Source of the DNA: Neoscytalidium dimidiatum
Taxonomy: Eukaryota; Ascomycota; Dothideomycetes; Botryosphaeriales; Botryosphaeriaceae
DNA length: 64,000 nucleotides
Direction: 5' to 3'
Assembly (NCBI GenBank): GCA_037367355.1
Contig: CM074697.1
Span: forward strand, 3,224,001-3,288,000
The translations under genes were made by a program, and so were the position numbers. Positions 24,559 through 36,422 of the stretch are shown in pieces. The notes beneath the pieces were generated by a model. The model worked only from the letters and a program-made list of their open reading frames with translations, was not told where the DNA came from and ran no database searches. Position 1 is the stretch's first letter. Every line of letters starts with the position of its first letter.

Positions 24559-27121
24559 ATGGCGCAGCTCTCAGAGAGCCAGCTCGCTATCACCAGGGAC
24601 CATCCTATTGGAGATGCACTCGCCTCATTCCGGCATGAATTCCAATCAGCTCATCCTCGTTCAAGTTTCCGAGGTGGGCTGGACCATTTCCAGCAGCTGG
24701 TCATCCAGCCAGGTACGTACCGTCCCTTGAAACGAATGGCAGGCGTTGACGAATGCAGAGAGGAAAACTCTTGTGCTCAGGCTTATGACAACCTTTCTAT
24801 CACTTCCTGCTACCACTCAACTCATCTTCGACGACGGAAACCCTTTAGCTAGCGCTCTTGCCCACTTATATGGGCGACTGGTTTCAAACCAAACGGACGT
24901 CAAGCACACTGCCCAGCTCGTCAAATCCGTTGTAGCCGTAGACACAGATTCCTCGATATGGGCAGCCGTATACGACCTCATCCGCCAGACGCGGCCCGCT
25001 CCCCCAACATTTGCTCTCCCAACCGCCCCTTCCTCCGTCGCTCGACCGGTTACCCCTCAGCGCGCTCAGTCCGCTTTCTCCAAAGAAACACCGTGGATAT
25101 ATAAAACAAGCAGCCACATCGCATCCTCCATTGAAACCATGGAAGATGTTGACTCCCTACTTGAGTTCGAGGTGGAGCAAAATCTTATCGTCGATCACCC
25201 GCGTGTCTTTGACACCTTCTTCGGCCGCGGTGCGGAGCTCGACGACATGGCCACCGCCGTGTTCGACGCGTGCACCGAGTCCGACACGCCCGCATACGCC
25301 GCTGATGGCGCCGGCTGGTTGGACTGGCCGGCCGATAATAAGCAGGACGACGTCTTGGCCTTCCTGCGCCGTCGCGTCGAGCAGTTCGCGGCGCTCGCTG
25401 CCGCCTGCGGCTTCGCGCCGCCTACGCAGCAGCGCTGGTGCCACTCAACGCCGGCCAAGCCCTCGCGCGGGTCCATCGCCAAGCGCAAGCCCGACTTCTG
25501 CATCGTGAGCCGCGAACCGGCTGGCGAGGACGTCCCGAGCGACTGGGCCGATGTTCTAGTCCCTGGCGAGCTAAAGACGGAGCAGGGCAAGGATAACCAT
25601 AAGAGAACACGAATGCAAATCTCGGGGTACGCGCGCGAAGTCTTCGCCTCCCAGGATGGGCGTAGGTTTGTGCTGGCCTTCACGCTGTGTGGGTCGGTTA
25701 TGCGGCTATGGGAATTCGACCGGCTTGGCGTGCTGGCATCGGAGTCCTTTGACATTAACACCGAGGGCCACAAGTTTGTTTCTGTGATCCTGGGGTTCTT
25801 TTGGATGAGCGAGGAGGATCTCGGGTTTGATCCGACGATACACAAGGACGAGCGCGGTAGGTACATGGAGATTGAACGGGACGGACAGGTAGAGCGTATC
25901 TACGTCGAGCCGATTGTGCGGCCGCGATCCATTTCTGGCCGGGGAACCACGTGTTGGAAAGGCTACATGACAGACAGACCCGCTGATGCGCTCGTCGTCA
26001 AAGATGCGTGGCAATTAAAAGAGCATCCGGAAGAGGGTTTGCTGCTAAAGGATGCAGTGGAAGCGAAAGTCGACAATGTGGCGCGATACTATCACCACGA
26101 AACTGTGCGCATCGGAGATGCTGTGGATGATGTTCTCGGGAATGTCCGAAGGGGCTTGGATGACGCCGAGGGGAGACGTCCGAATCACCAGCCGCGGCCT
26201 ACGGCGCCAGGCGTTGTCACGTCACGCAGCTCGGGCCTGGGGAGAGGTGCAGGTGGGAGCAAAGGCGTGAGCCAGGGCAGAGGGCGGAGTAAGAGCAAGA
26301 CTGAAGCTGAGTCGCGGAAGAGATCCTTAAGCACTGTGCAGGATTCAAATTTGCCACTTCCCCCAAAGCGTGCTCGCTTGGATCTTGCGTCCCAGAAAGA
26401 GGGGCGACGATGTAACCGCGTTCACCGCCGAGTGATTACGCGTGGAGCCGGGAAAAGCCTCCATAAGGCGAGCAGCCTCCAAGCGATGCTCACTGGATTG
26501 CTGGGCGGCCTCAAGGGTGAGTGAAGTCCTAATAACGAAGTGCCAATTCCTGCTCACAATAATATAGGACATGAATCGCTGTTTAAGGCCGGCATCCTCC
26601 ACCGTGATATCTCGATTGGCAATGTCTTGCTAAACCAGACCGAGGACGACGGTTTTCTAATCGATCTTGACCTTGCTATTAAGGTAGGCCGCCAGAATGC
26701 CTCCGGAGCGCCGAGTAAGACCGGGACTAAGGTATTTATGGCTATCGGCGCACTCTATGGAGAATATCATTTGAATGTCTTCGATAAGGAGTCATTCTTT
26801 TGGTTACTTTTCTGGATATGTGTCCACTGGGATGGACCAGACGAAGAGCTAAGCGAGTCTAAGTTTGATACCTGGAACTCAGAGAATACAGAGAAACTTG
26901 CAAGAGAAAAGATAGGACTCGTTCTTGAGGAAGATGGATTCGACAAAGAAATACATAAGAGCTTTACAGATTACTGTAAGGCACTGATCCCTTGCGTACT
27001 AGAGCTGCGCAAGGTAGTCTTTCCTGGAGGAAGGCGTCGGAAATCCGAGGATGATACTCTATACTCCCAGATGAGGGTAGTGTTGGAAAGAGGAAGAGGA
27101 TCGTTAAGTTCAACAGAGTAA
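24559..27121 (+). CDS. FunK1-type protein kinase with an upstream PD...ELK nuclease-like segment
   Basis: Fungal-specific kinase family FunK1 (Pkinase_fungal). Exons 24559-24712, 24759-26516 and 26568-27121 close in phase to 821 residues, so the gene looks complete. Residues about 290-330 contain KPDFCIV and VLVPGELK: D297, E322 and K324 match the PD-(D/E)xK signature of restriction-endonuclease-fold domains. The kinase N-lobe follows (GRGTTCWKGYM; VVKDAW, with a candidate ATP-binding Lys; NVARYYHHETV). A basic, low-complexity insertion of about 100 residues (SKSKTEAESRKRSL, then PPKRARL, an NLS-like stretch) precedes the C-lobe. The catalytic loop is HRDISIGN (H649, D651, N656). DLDLA (D670, D672) replaces the usual DFG, as is common in FunK1. 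Nothing is known of its substrate. Flanks are AT-rich and gene-poor, fitting an accessory location. Confidence 0.85.
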
Positions 27122-28379
27122 GTGTTTTAACAACCAGCAACCGCGCCGGGCGAAATAAGCGTGGCTTACTCAGACTTTGTTGAAATATGTCTAATAGTCT
27201 ATTTGCTCCATTGTTTTCTGTGTCGACTTTTGCCGAAGGCCCTGGAAGTGCCATGTGCAAGTATTGCTTCTGGACTGAATCGGTAACAATTAGCATACCA
27301 ATATACCATTCTCGACGCTTCTCAACTTGTCTTGATTTGCTGCGTCGCCATGACGTTGCCAATTAGGACTGCGCCCGAGCCCACGATGCTGATCAGATTG
27401 CAGCGATGTAAAACTTGAATTCGACTCTTGGTGAGCACCAAAGCCTTCAACTGGCGTTCGATTCTGTGCGTTCACTTTCTTGGTAGAAGATGAACCCCGG
27501 AGCGGAGTTGAATTTGAAATTCGGGCGGTAGTGAGTTGCCGATGTAGGGCCGGAAAGTAGCTGCTTCAGTTAAAGCGTTTAAGCTGTTTTACAGCGAGCG
27601 CTGTCCGGCTCGTAGTAGAGAAGTCAATGTGACGCTAGTCCTGACCGACGCTAAGGGCCATCTTAGACCATCTTACGAGGCAGAATCTCTTGGAATAGAG
27701 GAGTCCCTGGGCGAAGTAGTGGATGCCTCCTATTACAATTCAAGGGACCAGCGAAACGAACGCATGAAGCAGTTCGGTGCGCAAGCTGAATTACTTGTGC
27801 TTTTCCGCAGGGCGCTAAATGAAATCAATTCGACAAGGGAGGTTGACTGAGGGATTTCACAACTGAATATTGGTAAAGGGAACCATGTCGCTTTGATACG
27901 AGCTGATCTGCGGACAACTATGATAAACAGAGCCTTGGGTGCAAGCTGTGCAGCTGCAGTTCCATGCAGCACTGCGGAGAATCAATCCTGACTCCAATGT
28001 CGTTGGACTTGTGAGAAAAGGAGGACACTGAGTTTGGATGGTCCATAAGTGTGAGTTAGTTCCGGAGACCACGGAACAGCGAATCCCCCACTTTTGCTAT
28101 TGATCTCGCATCGATCGCTCATCGGTGCAATCTTACAGATGACGAGGTAACTATGACAGAGCATGAACGGACTTTGGCGGATGACGGCGGAGGGAAGGAG
28201 CGGAGGATGGCGGGGAAGATATGGGCCTCGCGTAGCCGCTGCTAACGGACCGTCTTCCGTCTGAGCTCAGAGTCGCTCGTCCTCAACCCGGGGAACGCGG
28301 CCCGTCCCGGCACCTATTATAAGCCTTGTACCCTTTCTCCACGAGATGCCCCTCTGCGCAAAGAGAAGCCATCGCCAGA
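27122..28379. other. intergenic, no gene supported
   Basis: A 1.26 kb gap between FunK1 and the P450. One 73-codon frame at 27629-27850 is open but resembles nothing I know and has no splice context, so I do not call it. The last ~100 bp before 28380 look like a promoter with a TATTATAA-like box near 28315. Confidence 0.4.
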
Positions 28380-30193
28380 ATGGCCCCAGTCTTTGAGCAC
28401 GCGACTCAACTCATGTCGGTGCCCGCATATCTTGCGGGTGCTGCTGTTGGCGGCCTCATCCTCTACGTAAGACCATCCCTGCGTGTCATTGGCTGGATCC
28501 GGAAGCTCATGGTCACTGTTGCAGCTCGTGCTCCTTTCAGTCTACCGGCTCACTCTGCACCCTCTAGCCGGCTACCCTGGACCCTTCCTCGCCAAAATCA
28601 CGCCCTGGAGGGACGTCTACCACGCCTGGCGCGGCGACAAGCATCTCGATTTTTACGACCTGCACCAACGCTATGGTACGTAACTATCCAAAAAAAAAAA
28701 AAAAAAAACCAGTATATATCCAGTACTTCCCCAAGTACTAACAAGAAACCCCCCAGGAACCTTCGTCCGCTATGGCCCCAACACGCTCTCAATCAACGAC
28801 CCGACCGCCCTGAAGACCATCTACGGCCACCGCGCCAACGTCCGCAAATCCGACTTCTACCTCTCCTTCTACGCCGCCCCCGGCGTCTTCTCGACGCACA
28901 CCGCGCTCGACCGCGCCGCCCACGCCCGCAAGCGCCGCGTCATGTCGCACGCCTTCTCCGACGCCGCCCTCAAGGGCGTCGAGGACTACGTGCTCACCCA
29001 CGTGCGCGCCTACGTCCAGAAGCTGGCGGGCGGCGGCACCAAAGACAGCTGGACGCCTGCCCGGGACGTCGCCGAGTGGAGCTCGTACCTGGGCTTTGAT
29101 GTCATGGGTGACCTGTCGTTCGGGAAATCGTTCAACATGCTCGAGGGCGACGTGCCCGAGAACAGGGAGGCCGCGTTCCTGCTGACGCAGGCGGCGAAGC
29201 GGCACAACATCGTGAGTATCCGAGTTTTCTTTTTTCTTTTTTTTTTTTTAATGTAGTACGAGAGAGATCGCTGACATATGGGGACCGCAGACCGGCCCTA
29301 TCCCATGGCTCCACCAAAGCGGCCTCGACCGCCTCCTCTTCCGCAAGATCAACCAGGACCGCGACAAGTACCTGGCCTTCAGCCGTGCGCAGGTGGGCCA
29401 GCGCACGCGGAGCGACGTGTGGAAGTCGGACCGCAAGGACTTCTTCTACTACCTGCTCAACTCCAAGGACCCGGAAACGGGCCAGGGGTTCGGCAAGGCC
29501 GAGCTCTGGGGCGAGAGCAACACGCTCATCATCGCCGGCTCCGACACCACGTCGACCACGCTCACCGCCGCCATCTTCTACCTGCTGCACAACGCCGCCG
29601 CGCTGGCGCGCCTGACGCGGGAAGTCCGCGCCGCGTTCGCGGCCGCCGAGGACGTCCGCTCCGGCCCGCGGCTCAACGCGTGCGCCTTCCTCCGCGCGTG
29701 CATCGACGAGGCCATGCGCCTCTCCCCGCCCGTCGGCGCCGTCCTGCCGCGCGTCACCCTGCCCGGCGGCCTCGACGTCCTGGGCCGCCGCATCCCCGAG
29801 GGCGTCGGCGTCGGCTGCCCCATCTACGCGCTGCACCACCACCCGGACTTCGTGCCGGACGCCTTCGCGTACGTGCCCGAGCGCTGGCTCGTCGACGAGA
29901 ACCCCGGCGGCGAGGAGGCGGTGGAGAAGCTGCGCAGCGTGTTCAACCCGTTCAGTATCGGCCCCAGGGGTTGCATTGGGAAGCCGATGGCGTACTTGGA
30001 GCTGAGTTTGGCGCTGGCCCGGTTGGTGTGGGCGTATGATATGCGCTTGGCGGAGGGGGCGCTGGGGCGCGTGGGCGAGGGGAGGAAGGGGTTGGGGAGG
30101 GGGAGGGAGAGGGAGAGCGAGTTCCAGCTGGAGGATATATTTGTGAGTAACAAGGTTGGGCCTATGGCGGTGTTCAGGCCGAGGGCGGATTGA
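28380..30193 (+). CDS. cytochrome P450 monooxygenase, microsomal
   Basis: Heme-thiolate monooxygenase, N-terminally anchored in the ER. Exons 28380-28466, 28525-28675, 28757-29211 and 29291-30193 close to 531 residues. An N-terminal hydrophobic anchor (VPAYLAGAAVGGLILY...LVLLSVYRLTL) is followed by the proline hinge HPLAGYPGP. The I-helix oxygen-activation motif AGSDTTSTT lies near residue 313, the K-helix ExxR at E371/R374, and the heme loop FSIGPRGCIGKP carries the ligand Cys459. All essential motifs are intact. It resembles fungal P450s of the isotrichodermin C-15 hydroxylase or benzoate 4-hydroxylase type, but no family number can be assigned. Exons 3 and 4 are markedly GC-rich at third positions compared with the convergent neighbour. 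Introns 2 and 3 contain homopolymer runs of A and T. The stop is 86 bp from the stop of a convergent Zn2Cys6 regulator. Confidence 0.92.
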
Positions 30194-30279
30194 AGTTGCG
30201 GGCGGTAGGTATGAATTCATGCGTTTCCTTGAAACCGAGTCCGAGGGCGGTCTCTGGTGTTGGTGCAGTCGTGAGGCTT

Positions 30280-32557
30280 TCAGAGGTTGCCTTGGTCCCA
30301 CCATTCGAATGATGCGCCGAGGACGTCGTCGAGGAGGGTCGTTTGCAGGGATTGTTCGAACTGCCGGATCTCGGGGGTGAGAGGCCCTTGGGGATCTGTG
30401 TGGGAGTCTGGCGTTATCTGCGCCTGGCTGTCTTGCATTCTCGTTTCTCGGGCTCGTGAAGCTGGTCGGCCCGTCGACGTTGTCCCGGAACTGACTGCCG
30501 GTTGATATGAGGGCAGTGTCTCCAGCCTGTGTGGCCGTCTGACATGCTCGGGCAGGAGTGATTCGTTGAAGAGGGACTGCTCAGCAGGGGAGCATGAAGC
30601 GCTCACGGCATCGTAGCGTAGCAGTGTCCACAAAATGTCGGCTCTTTCACTGGACTGGTCCACATCTGTTTGAAGCTGTGCGGTCGTGCTCCTCTCCAAG
30701 CTTTGCAGGAGTTGCGCCTGGAAATTCAGTCAGGACACTTTGATTGAAATTGGACTGCTTGGCGAAGCTTACCATATGTTCGGCTATGGGCCAGATCTTG
30801 CCGATTTCTCGGACAAACGCCATGCACTTGATGAACTTATCTCGTGCATCCCTCCTCGCCTGTGTCTCGCTGGAGAGCCGGTAGTGATCAAAGATCGTCG
30901 CTGCAACTGTGACCGCGTACGCAATGAGCGGGTCCGTCACTGCGTAGCCGAACTCTTTGACGACGCTCGTGAAGCGGAAAGCCCAGTAGGAATGCAGCTT
31001 TGCCAGATCCGCCGTCGTTTGTTTGAAGGTTCGGGGCGAGCTGTCTTTGATTGGATCTAACCTAATGGACAGAAGGAAAGGATGGTTCAATACGCAGAGA
31101 ATGGCGTGGTACATAAACTGGATGGAAAACCATGGTGCCCAGTAGGCCTGGTTGTCTCTGAAGTTTCCGGACGTCTGCTCGGAGAAACGATGTGCGTCTG
31201 GGAATTGTGACTCGTATACCATTAGAGCCGAGACGATGGATCCATACTCAGAATCTCCGGTCCACAGGCTCTTACCAGCTTCGGCATTGGACTGGGCGGC
31301 GAAATGCTGGACCTTTTCCCAGATGTCATAGAGTCTGATATTGTTTGCAATTATGATCTCGTCGTCTGCATTTGGAGACTGGGGCGGATCTCCCAGTGGA
31401 TTTAAGGCACCGGGGAAATGGCAGGTAAACCTCGGAAGCTCGGGCCTCATCCCAGACATGCGTGCTAGTATATACAGAGACCAAGCACAGCGGCGACGTT
31501 CGTCAAGTTGTTCGGGTGGTACACTCCATTCCGGCTCTTCTGTGAGCCTGGATTCTCGGGCTAGCCACAGTGCCTGATCTAGGTGAAGCCACGAGCGTTC
31601 CCTCTGGCCGTCTGATACTGTCAGCTTTGAAAAGTTTGAGATGATCGCAGAGCGTACCTGTGAACTCCCAAAATGATAAAAGGCACAGGGCTTGGATGGT
31701 TGCCAGGCTGACGCCTCCATCATTCAACTTGTGAGTGACCGTTTCAATAACTCTCCTCGCATACATGGCCGGAGATTCGAGTTGGTTCGCATATTCCCGC
31801 CCAGGAAGGAACCGCAAGGCGTTAGCAACCACCGCATTCAGTAAGTCTTGGCCACGATCTTTGTAAGATCGAAGAAAATTCGAATTGAAGACCGGGAGGG
31901 GTTGATAATTGCAGCGCTCGTCATACAGAGTCATGAGATTATCCATTATATCCTTCGGTGGTAACACGCTGGTCTGAATATCAACATCAAGCTGCAGTGG
32001 TCAGATGGATGGTTTGAGCACCTTGGAGAATTTGGTGATCGGCCCTGAGAAGAAGGAACAGACCATGTCCTCTGCGGAGCGCTTGTTCCGCCATCAGGAA
32101 TGGAAAGCGGAGGCCGGTCACTAGATCAGATGGTTAACAACGTCATACAATGTGACAAGGATGGGTTGTCAAGATAGACCGACAAGTGAGCGCTGAGCAT
32201 CATGTCCATTTTGCTTTCGAGGCTGCGAAGGCGCTCGCTCTGTGGGCCAATTAGCGACGCCCAAATTCGAGGCACGCTGACGGAGTAGCCGCATGTAAGG
32301 TGGCTTCACTCACAACGTTCTGATCAGAATCTGGGGCTCTGCCGCCATGGCTAGTTCCATCACCGTAGGAGCAGATCTGACCAAGTCGCACGCAGAGTGA
32401 ACAGGCAGGCTGTTCGCCGGGACAGCGTGTCTTTTTGCGTCTGTGTAGCCATGAGATGCAGCCACCCCCAGACGGTCATTGGAGGGAATGGCGCATACCT
32501 GCAGCCCTCGCAAGCCTGACGCGTACGCTTTGCAGGCCGAGGAGAGTGGTCGGACAT
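30280..32557 (-). CDS. Zn2Cys6 transcription factor with fungal-specific TF domain
   Basis: A nuclear DNA-binding regulator. The N-terminus (ATG at 32557) gives ACEGCR, and after an intron (32498-32441) RRKKTRCPGEQPACSLCVRL and QICSY follow. Together they supply the six cysteines of a Gal4-type binuclear zinc cluster (CX2CX6CX6CX2CX6C). A short linker helix (SERLRSLESKMDMM) comes next. The middle-homology domain is in the exons 31991-31658 and 31611-30773, and the C-terminal activation-like region, rich in Ser, Thr and Gln, is in 30717-30280. The splice pattern between about 32149 and 31991 could not be closed in one frame: either a long intron or a sequence defect is present there. The gene ends 86 bp from the P450 stop, tail-to-tail, so it may control that P450; this is only a positional inference. 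Confidence 0.82.
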
Positions 32558-34767
32558 GACGAGCAGCGCACTTATGGTGATACCACAGAGACTACAGTGC
32601 GCTAGAGTGTAGCTCTTGCGAGCGTGAGCTGCGATGCAGCTGCGAATGGCCCATCTCGCCAGTTTCCGGGTAGATTAGGTATCGGAATCTCGGTAGCTTC
32701 GGTCCAGAAGTAGCCGGGTTGGAAGGGTTCTAGAGTGAGAATACCGGATAGAATCGAATGCGTACGGCTAACTGAATCTAATATATTTCAAATAGAAAAG
32801 AGTATCATTGTGAGGACTCTGAACGCAGGCCTCCCTGCTACTTGCATGCGAGGAGCCATCGGCTCCCTTGTGAAGTCGTGGCACGGTCCGTGCGGATCAC
32901 GTGATCTCGATTGCCCCTCGTCCACTCACTATCCCGCCTATCGGGCCCTCCGAATCCTCTAAGGATTCGTCTGTTAACTAATTGAGAACCTCTTGTGCCA
33001 TCACTGAACTCCCTGTTGTGTTCAGTCCTCACATATATATATATTGCTATGTTATTATTATTAATAGACACGTATAACGCTATAACTTCGCTAGCCTAGT
33101 CGGGTCCTATACAAAAACTTCTCGCGCCGTACTTAACTAGTTCATGTCGCTATCTACGATCCTGCATATTGTCCTATATTTAAACGGTAATGATAGCGCC
33201 CCGTCGCTCCAAACGCTGGATACTCTGCCGCGGCTTGAGACGCAAGTTGGAAATAGAGGGACCTGCCTCTAGAGGTACGGGATGTCGACTGAGCTAAGCT
33301 AGAGCCTAGTATGTAGCGGCCGGCGCACGAGCTGTTGTCGACGGTGCTCTGTAGCGTGGACTATTCTTATGTGATTTGCTCTTCATGATCATACCATTCT
33401 GATGAGCTGTATGATTCTTAATGAGTGAATGGTTCTGGGGCTAACCCGACGGCTTGGACCTTTTTTTTTTTTTTTTTCTTACGAAGATCTGTCCTGCAAC
33501 GTTAGCAGGAATAAATCATTCTTTTTATCCCCCTCTAAGCCTGTGTAGAGCCACTCTTAAAAGTGATCGGATTATTTTCTTTAGGGTGCACAGCCATTGG
33601 AAGACATGTCTTGGAAACACTGGACTGCTCTTACACCTGAAAAGGTGGCGGAGTGTTATAGCAGGTGCGCTTGGCGCGGCGCTAGCGCTGCTGGGTAGTT
33701 TAGCTCCTCCGCTCTCTCTCAGAGAAGAGACGGAACAGATACAACGAATGAAAGTTACTTACGAGGTTTGCTACAACACGACACCGGTTACAACACGGAG
33801 GGAGAAGTGCCGATAATAGCAACAAAGAGTTCCGATGTCCTTCCCGATCTCGCATAAAGTATAGGCCTCTCTGGGGCCTTCAATTGTTTTGGGTATAAGC
33901 GTTGGGCTCATATGAAATTCCTCGTCGGCGATTGGTGAAAGACTACAGGGTTTCGAGGGACAGGAACAGCTGCCATCCAGGTCCACGTCTATGGAGACGG
34001 TTATATCTAAACCAGGCGTTGGATTGTCTTGCTTCTGATCTAGTGGTATCGTCCTTATGGCTTCGAGTCGCATGTATCGAATTGGAGCCGTTCGGAGTTT
34101 ATGGCATGGTCGACTTCCGGTGCCGAAGGAGATTTGCGTCGCCGCGGAATACAGTATTGGATATATTGGTAAAGCATAAAACCGATGAAATACGATGTCG
34201 AAACTCGATTATAGCGTTAGGCCCTACTGGCGGACGCGTGATCTGTGGCGTGGCTTTGCGGGACCAGGATCGGGGTAGGAGAAGCAGCAGGAGTGCTAAA
34301 AAGCTTGAAATGCTGTAAATGCGTCGCTGCACAGCCCTTCAGTCTGGTAAAGAGGGATATGCCGCTCCGTGAGAGAGAAGGATTTCCTGAAGCTCCTGTG
34401 CGATATGCTCTCGACCTGGGATATTAAAGAAAAGGCAGAAAAAGTGCATGCAAGATCTACAATAATTCGAATTTTCTAAAGCGCCGGTCAACACGTGTCT
34501 CACCAATTATTGACTAAAGAACCGGAAGACTTCCATACCAAGACCTCAGCCACATCTTACAGCCGACTGTCGCCGAGTGACACAGTAAAATGATCTCAGC
34601 GCGCTGCTGCCTCAGCCACTCGGCCGTACTATGTTTGATTGACGACCAGGGCGATGCACTATCGAAAAATGGCTGCAGCGGAACAAGTTTTTGAATCCTC
34701 TGGCTTGTGAGGGAGCATAACCCAGCGGCGCGTCGGGGAATTTGGGTGCCATTTAAAAGAAAATAAT
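32558..34767. other. gene-poor, AT-rich degenerate region
   Basis: About 2.2 kb without a supported gene. It includes a TA-rich stretch (33030-33070), a run of about 18 T at 33460-33478, and many short broken frames. Such composition is typical of old transposon remnants, perhaps after repeat-induced point mutation. I recognise no reverse transcriptase, transposase or terminal repeat. A perfect A-box-like motif occurs on the minus strand near 33285, but with no B-box at the right distance. Confidence 0.45.
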
Positions 34768-36243
34768 TCATTCTGATGCATATAACCGCAAATTGCGCCC
34801 GCTACCAAACCAAAAACACACAAGTGCGGCACAATAGGCCTTTTTCTTCTGAAAGTGCTCCACGGATATATCCACGCTGGCAGGGTCGGCCAATGCTGTC
34901 GCCTTTACCGCACGCGCAGCTTGCACCAATAGGAGCAATTCTTTCTCCATGACGATATCGGCTGTGTGGTAGACACTATTCATCCAGCGAATGAGAAGTG
35001 TGACTTCTCCATCTAGATTTTCTACCTGCGCGTCTGGACGAGTCCGCAATGGCTGGACCAACCCGTGCTCGATACTCTCGCCGGCCATGGACATTAACTT
35101 GAACGAATACTCGGAGCGCAAAGAGGCAAAGCGGTTCTCATCACCATCATACGCGGCTGTCCCAAGCGCCAACAGCTGCTCACGCAACTTTTCATGCACT
35201 GTCGGGTTGTATGACCAACCCCAATCTAGCAATTGCCATAAGCGGGAGAAAAGCGGAGAGAGGGGCATTTGATCGCCATGGCTTCCGACGGAGACGACGC
35301 TCCGCCGCACTGGCCTTGGATTGGGTGGTGGACTACCGGTCTTATGCTTCTTGTAGGATGGTAGGGCGATGGGTGTCTCTGGAATGACGGAAACTGTGCT
35401 CTGTCGAGACGCACGGTTCTCTTCTGAGGTCTTCCCGAGTGGCGTCGGTACACGAGGTGGATGAGATGAAATCTGGCTGGCGGGCACGAGAGCAGCGACG
35501 GCCTTCTCGTATAGCGGCGGGTCCTCAGCGCGCTCTTCAGGAGGAGGGGCTCTCGAAACACCGTCAATTCGATACTGGTCCCATACGTCCACTGCACCAA
35601 CACCTTTGAACATGAGTGAAGGGTTGATCGCAGCTTGACGAAAAGCGTAACCGCGCAAGTTCTGGACGAAGCTCCGAAGTTCGACCTGGACAAATGTATT
35701 GAAGCGCATATATACATCAAGGGACAAGGCCTCCGATAACGACCGCAGGCTCCGTAGAAGTCGAAGTGGCCTGCCATTAGGTGTAGTTGGCAGGGTCACT
35801 TGAGGCATGATGACGTAGCTGACATCCCTGAGTCTGAATTTGACCCGTATGGCCCGTTGTGGCAGACCCGCTTGAGTCACAAGCGATAAACCGGCTGCCG
35901 TCAAGGCAGCTTATGTGGGCTCGGGGATGTCGGCAATATTATGGACGTCGGAAGACAAGGCAACGAGGCCATCGACGGGTACAATGATGAATAGATGTTT
36001 GGGTTTAGAGGATGTGGAGGACGGACGGATTCGAACGGGGAGATGGAGGGCGATGACGGCTTTATCGTCGCTGCTGCCGATGGAGAGGGTAAAATTTGCT
36101 AAGCGTTTCTCTAGGGAGAGGTTTCCGAGATAACGTCGGTTAGGTGTGTCGGGGTCGTGCCATTCGGCTAGAATACGCTCATTGACGTGCCATCGCATAG
36201 GAGGGTCGACCGCTAGGAGGAGCGTCGGGTCTTCGTCCATCAT
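34768..36243 (-). pseudogene. fungal-specific hypothetical protein interrupted by one in-frame TAA
   Basis: Two open frames, 36243-35914 and 35910-34768, lie in the same frame and are separated only by a TAA at 35913-35911. Together they span 492 codons. The N-terminal part (ending NIADIPEPT) and the C-terminal part (starting AALTAAGLSLVTQAGLPQ) look like one continuous protein. As I recall, fungal relatives run straight through this point. The product is soluble, with a Pro-rich middle (residues about 230-310) and no known domain. The introns I tested around the stop (the nearest GT donors with the TAAG acceptor) do not restore the frame. The TAA could derive from CAA by a C-to-T change in a CpA context, the RIP signature. 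Alternatives are stop-codon readthrough or a sequencing error. The gene is divergent from the DUF7924-like gene across a tandem repeat. Confidence 0.55.
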
Positions 36244-36422
36244 AGAGCTGTACTGGGAGAGAAGTCAGTATAAGCAAAGAAGCAAATGAATTGAAAACCC
36301 CTGGCGCGAATTTGCACACAGGATACCCTCCCACCCAGGCTTTTACAGGGCGTGAGCAGCCTTGGCTCGATAAATAGCAGACGAAACGATAACCAGAAGA
36401 GAGGTTTGCAGGAAAGAGCAGC

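Noticed and set aside
27629..27850. 73-codon open frame between FunK1 and the P450
   Set aside because: No homology I can recall, no splice context, and chance length for this composition.
29132..30304. 390-codon minus-strand open frame over the P450
   Set aside because: Composition artefact of the GC-rich P450 exon; the sense strand has all P450 motifs.
28380..32557. Secondary-metabolite gene cluster
   Set aside because: Only a P450 and a regulator are present; no PKS, NRPS, terpene cyclase or other backbone enzyme lies in the window.
33215..33310. tRNA-like A-box (TAGCTCAGTCG on the minus strand)
   Set aside because: No B-box at the right distance and no acceptor stem could be drawn; at most a remnant of a tRNA-derived element.
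36005..36030. GTTCGAATCC-like B-box on the minus strand
   Set aside because: It lies within the open frame of the broken hypothetical gene; no tRNA fold was found.
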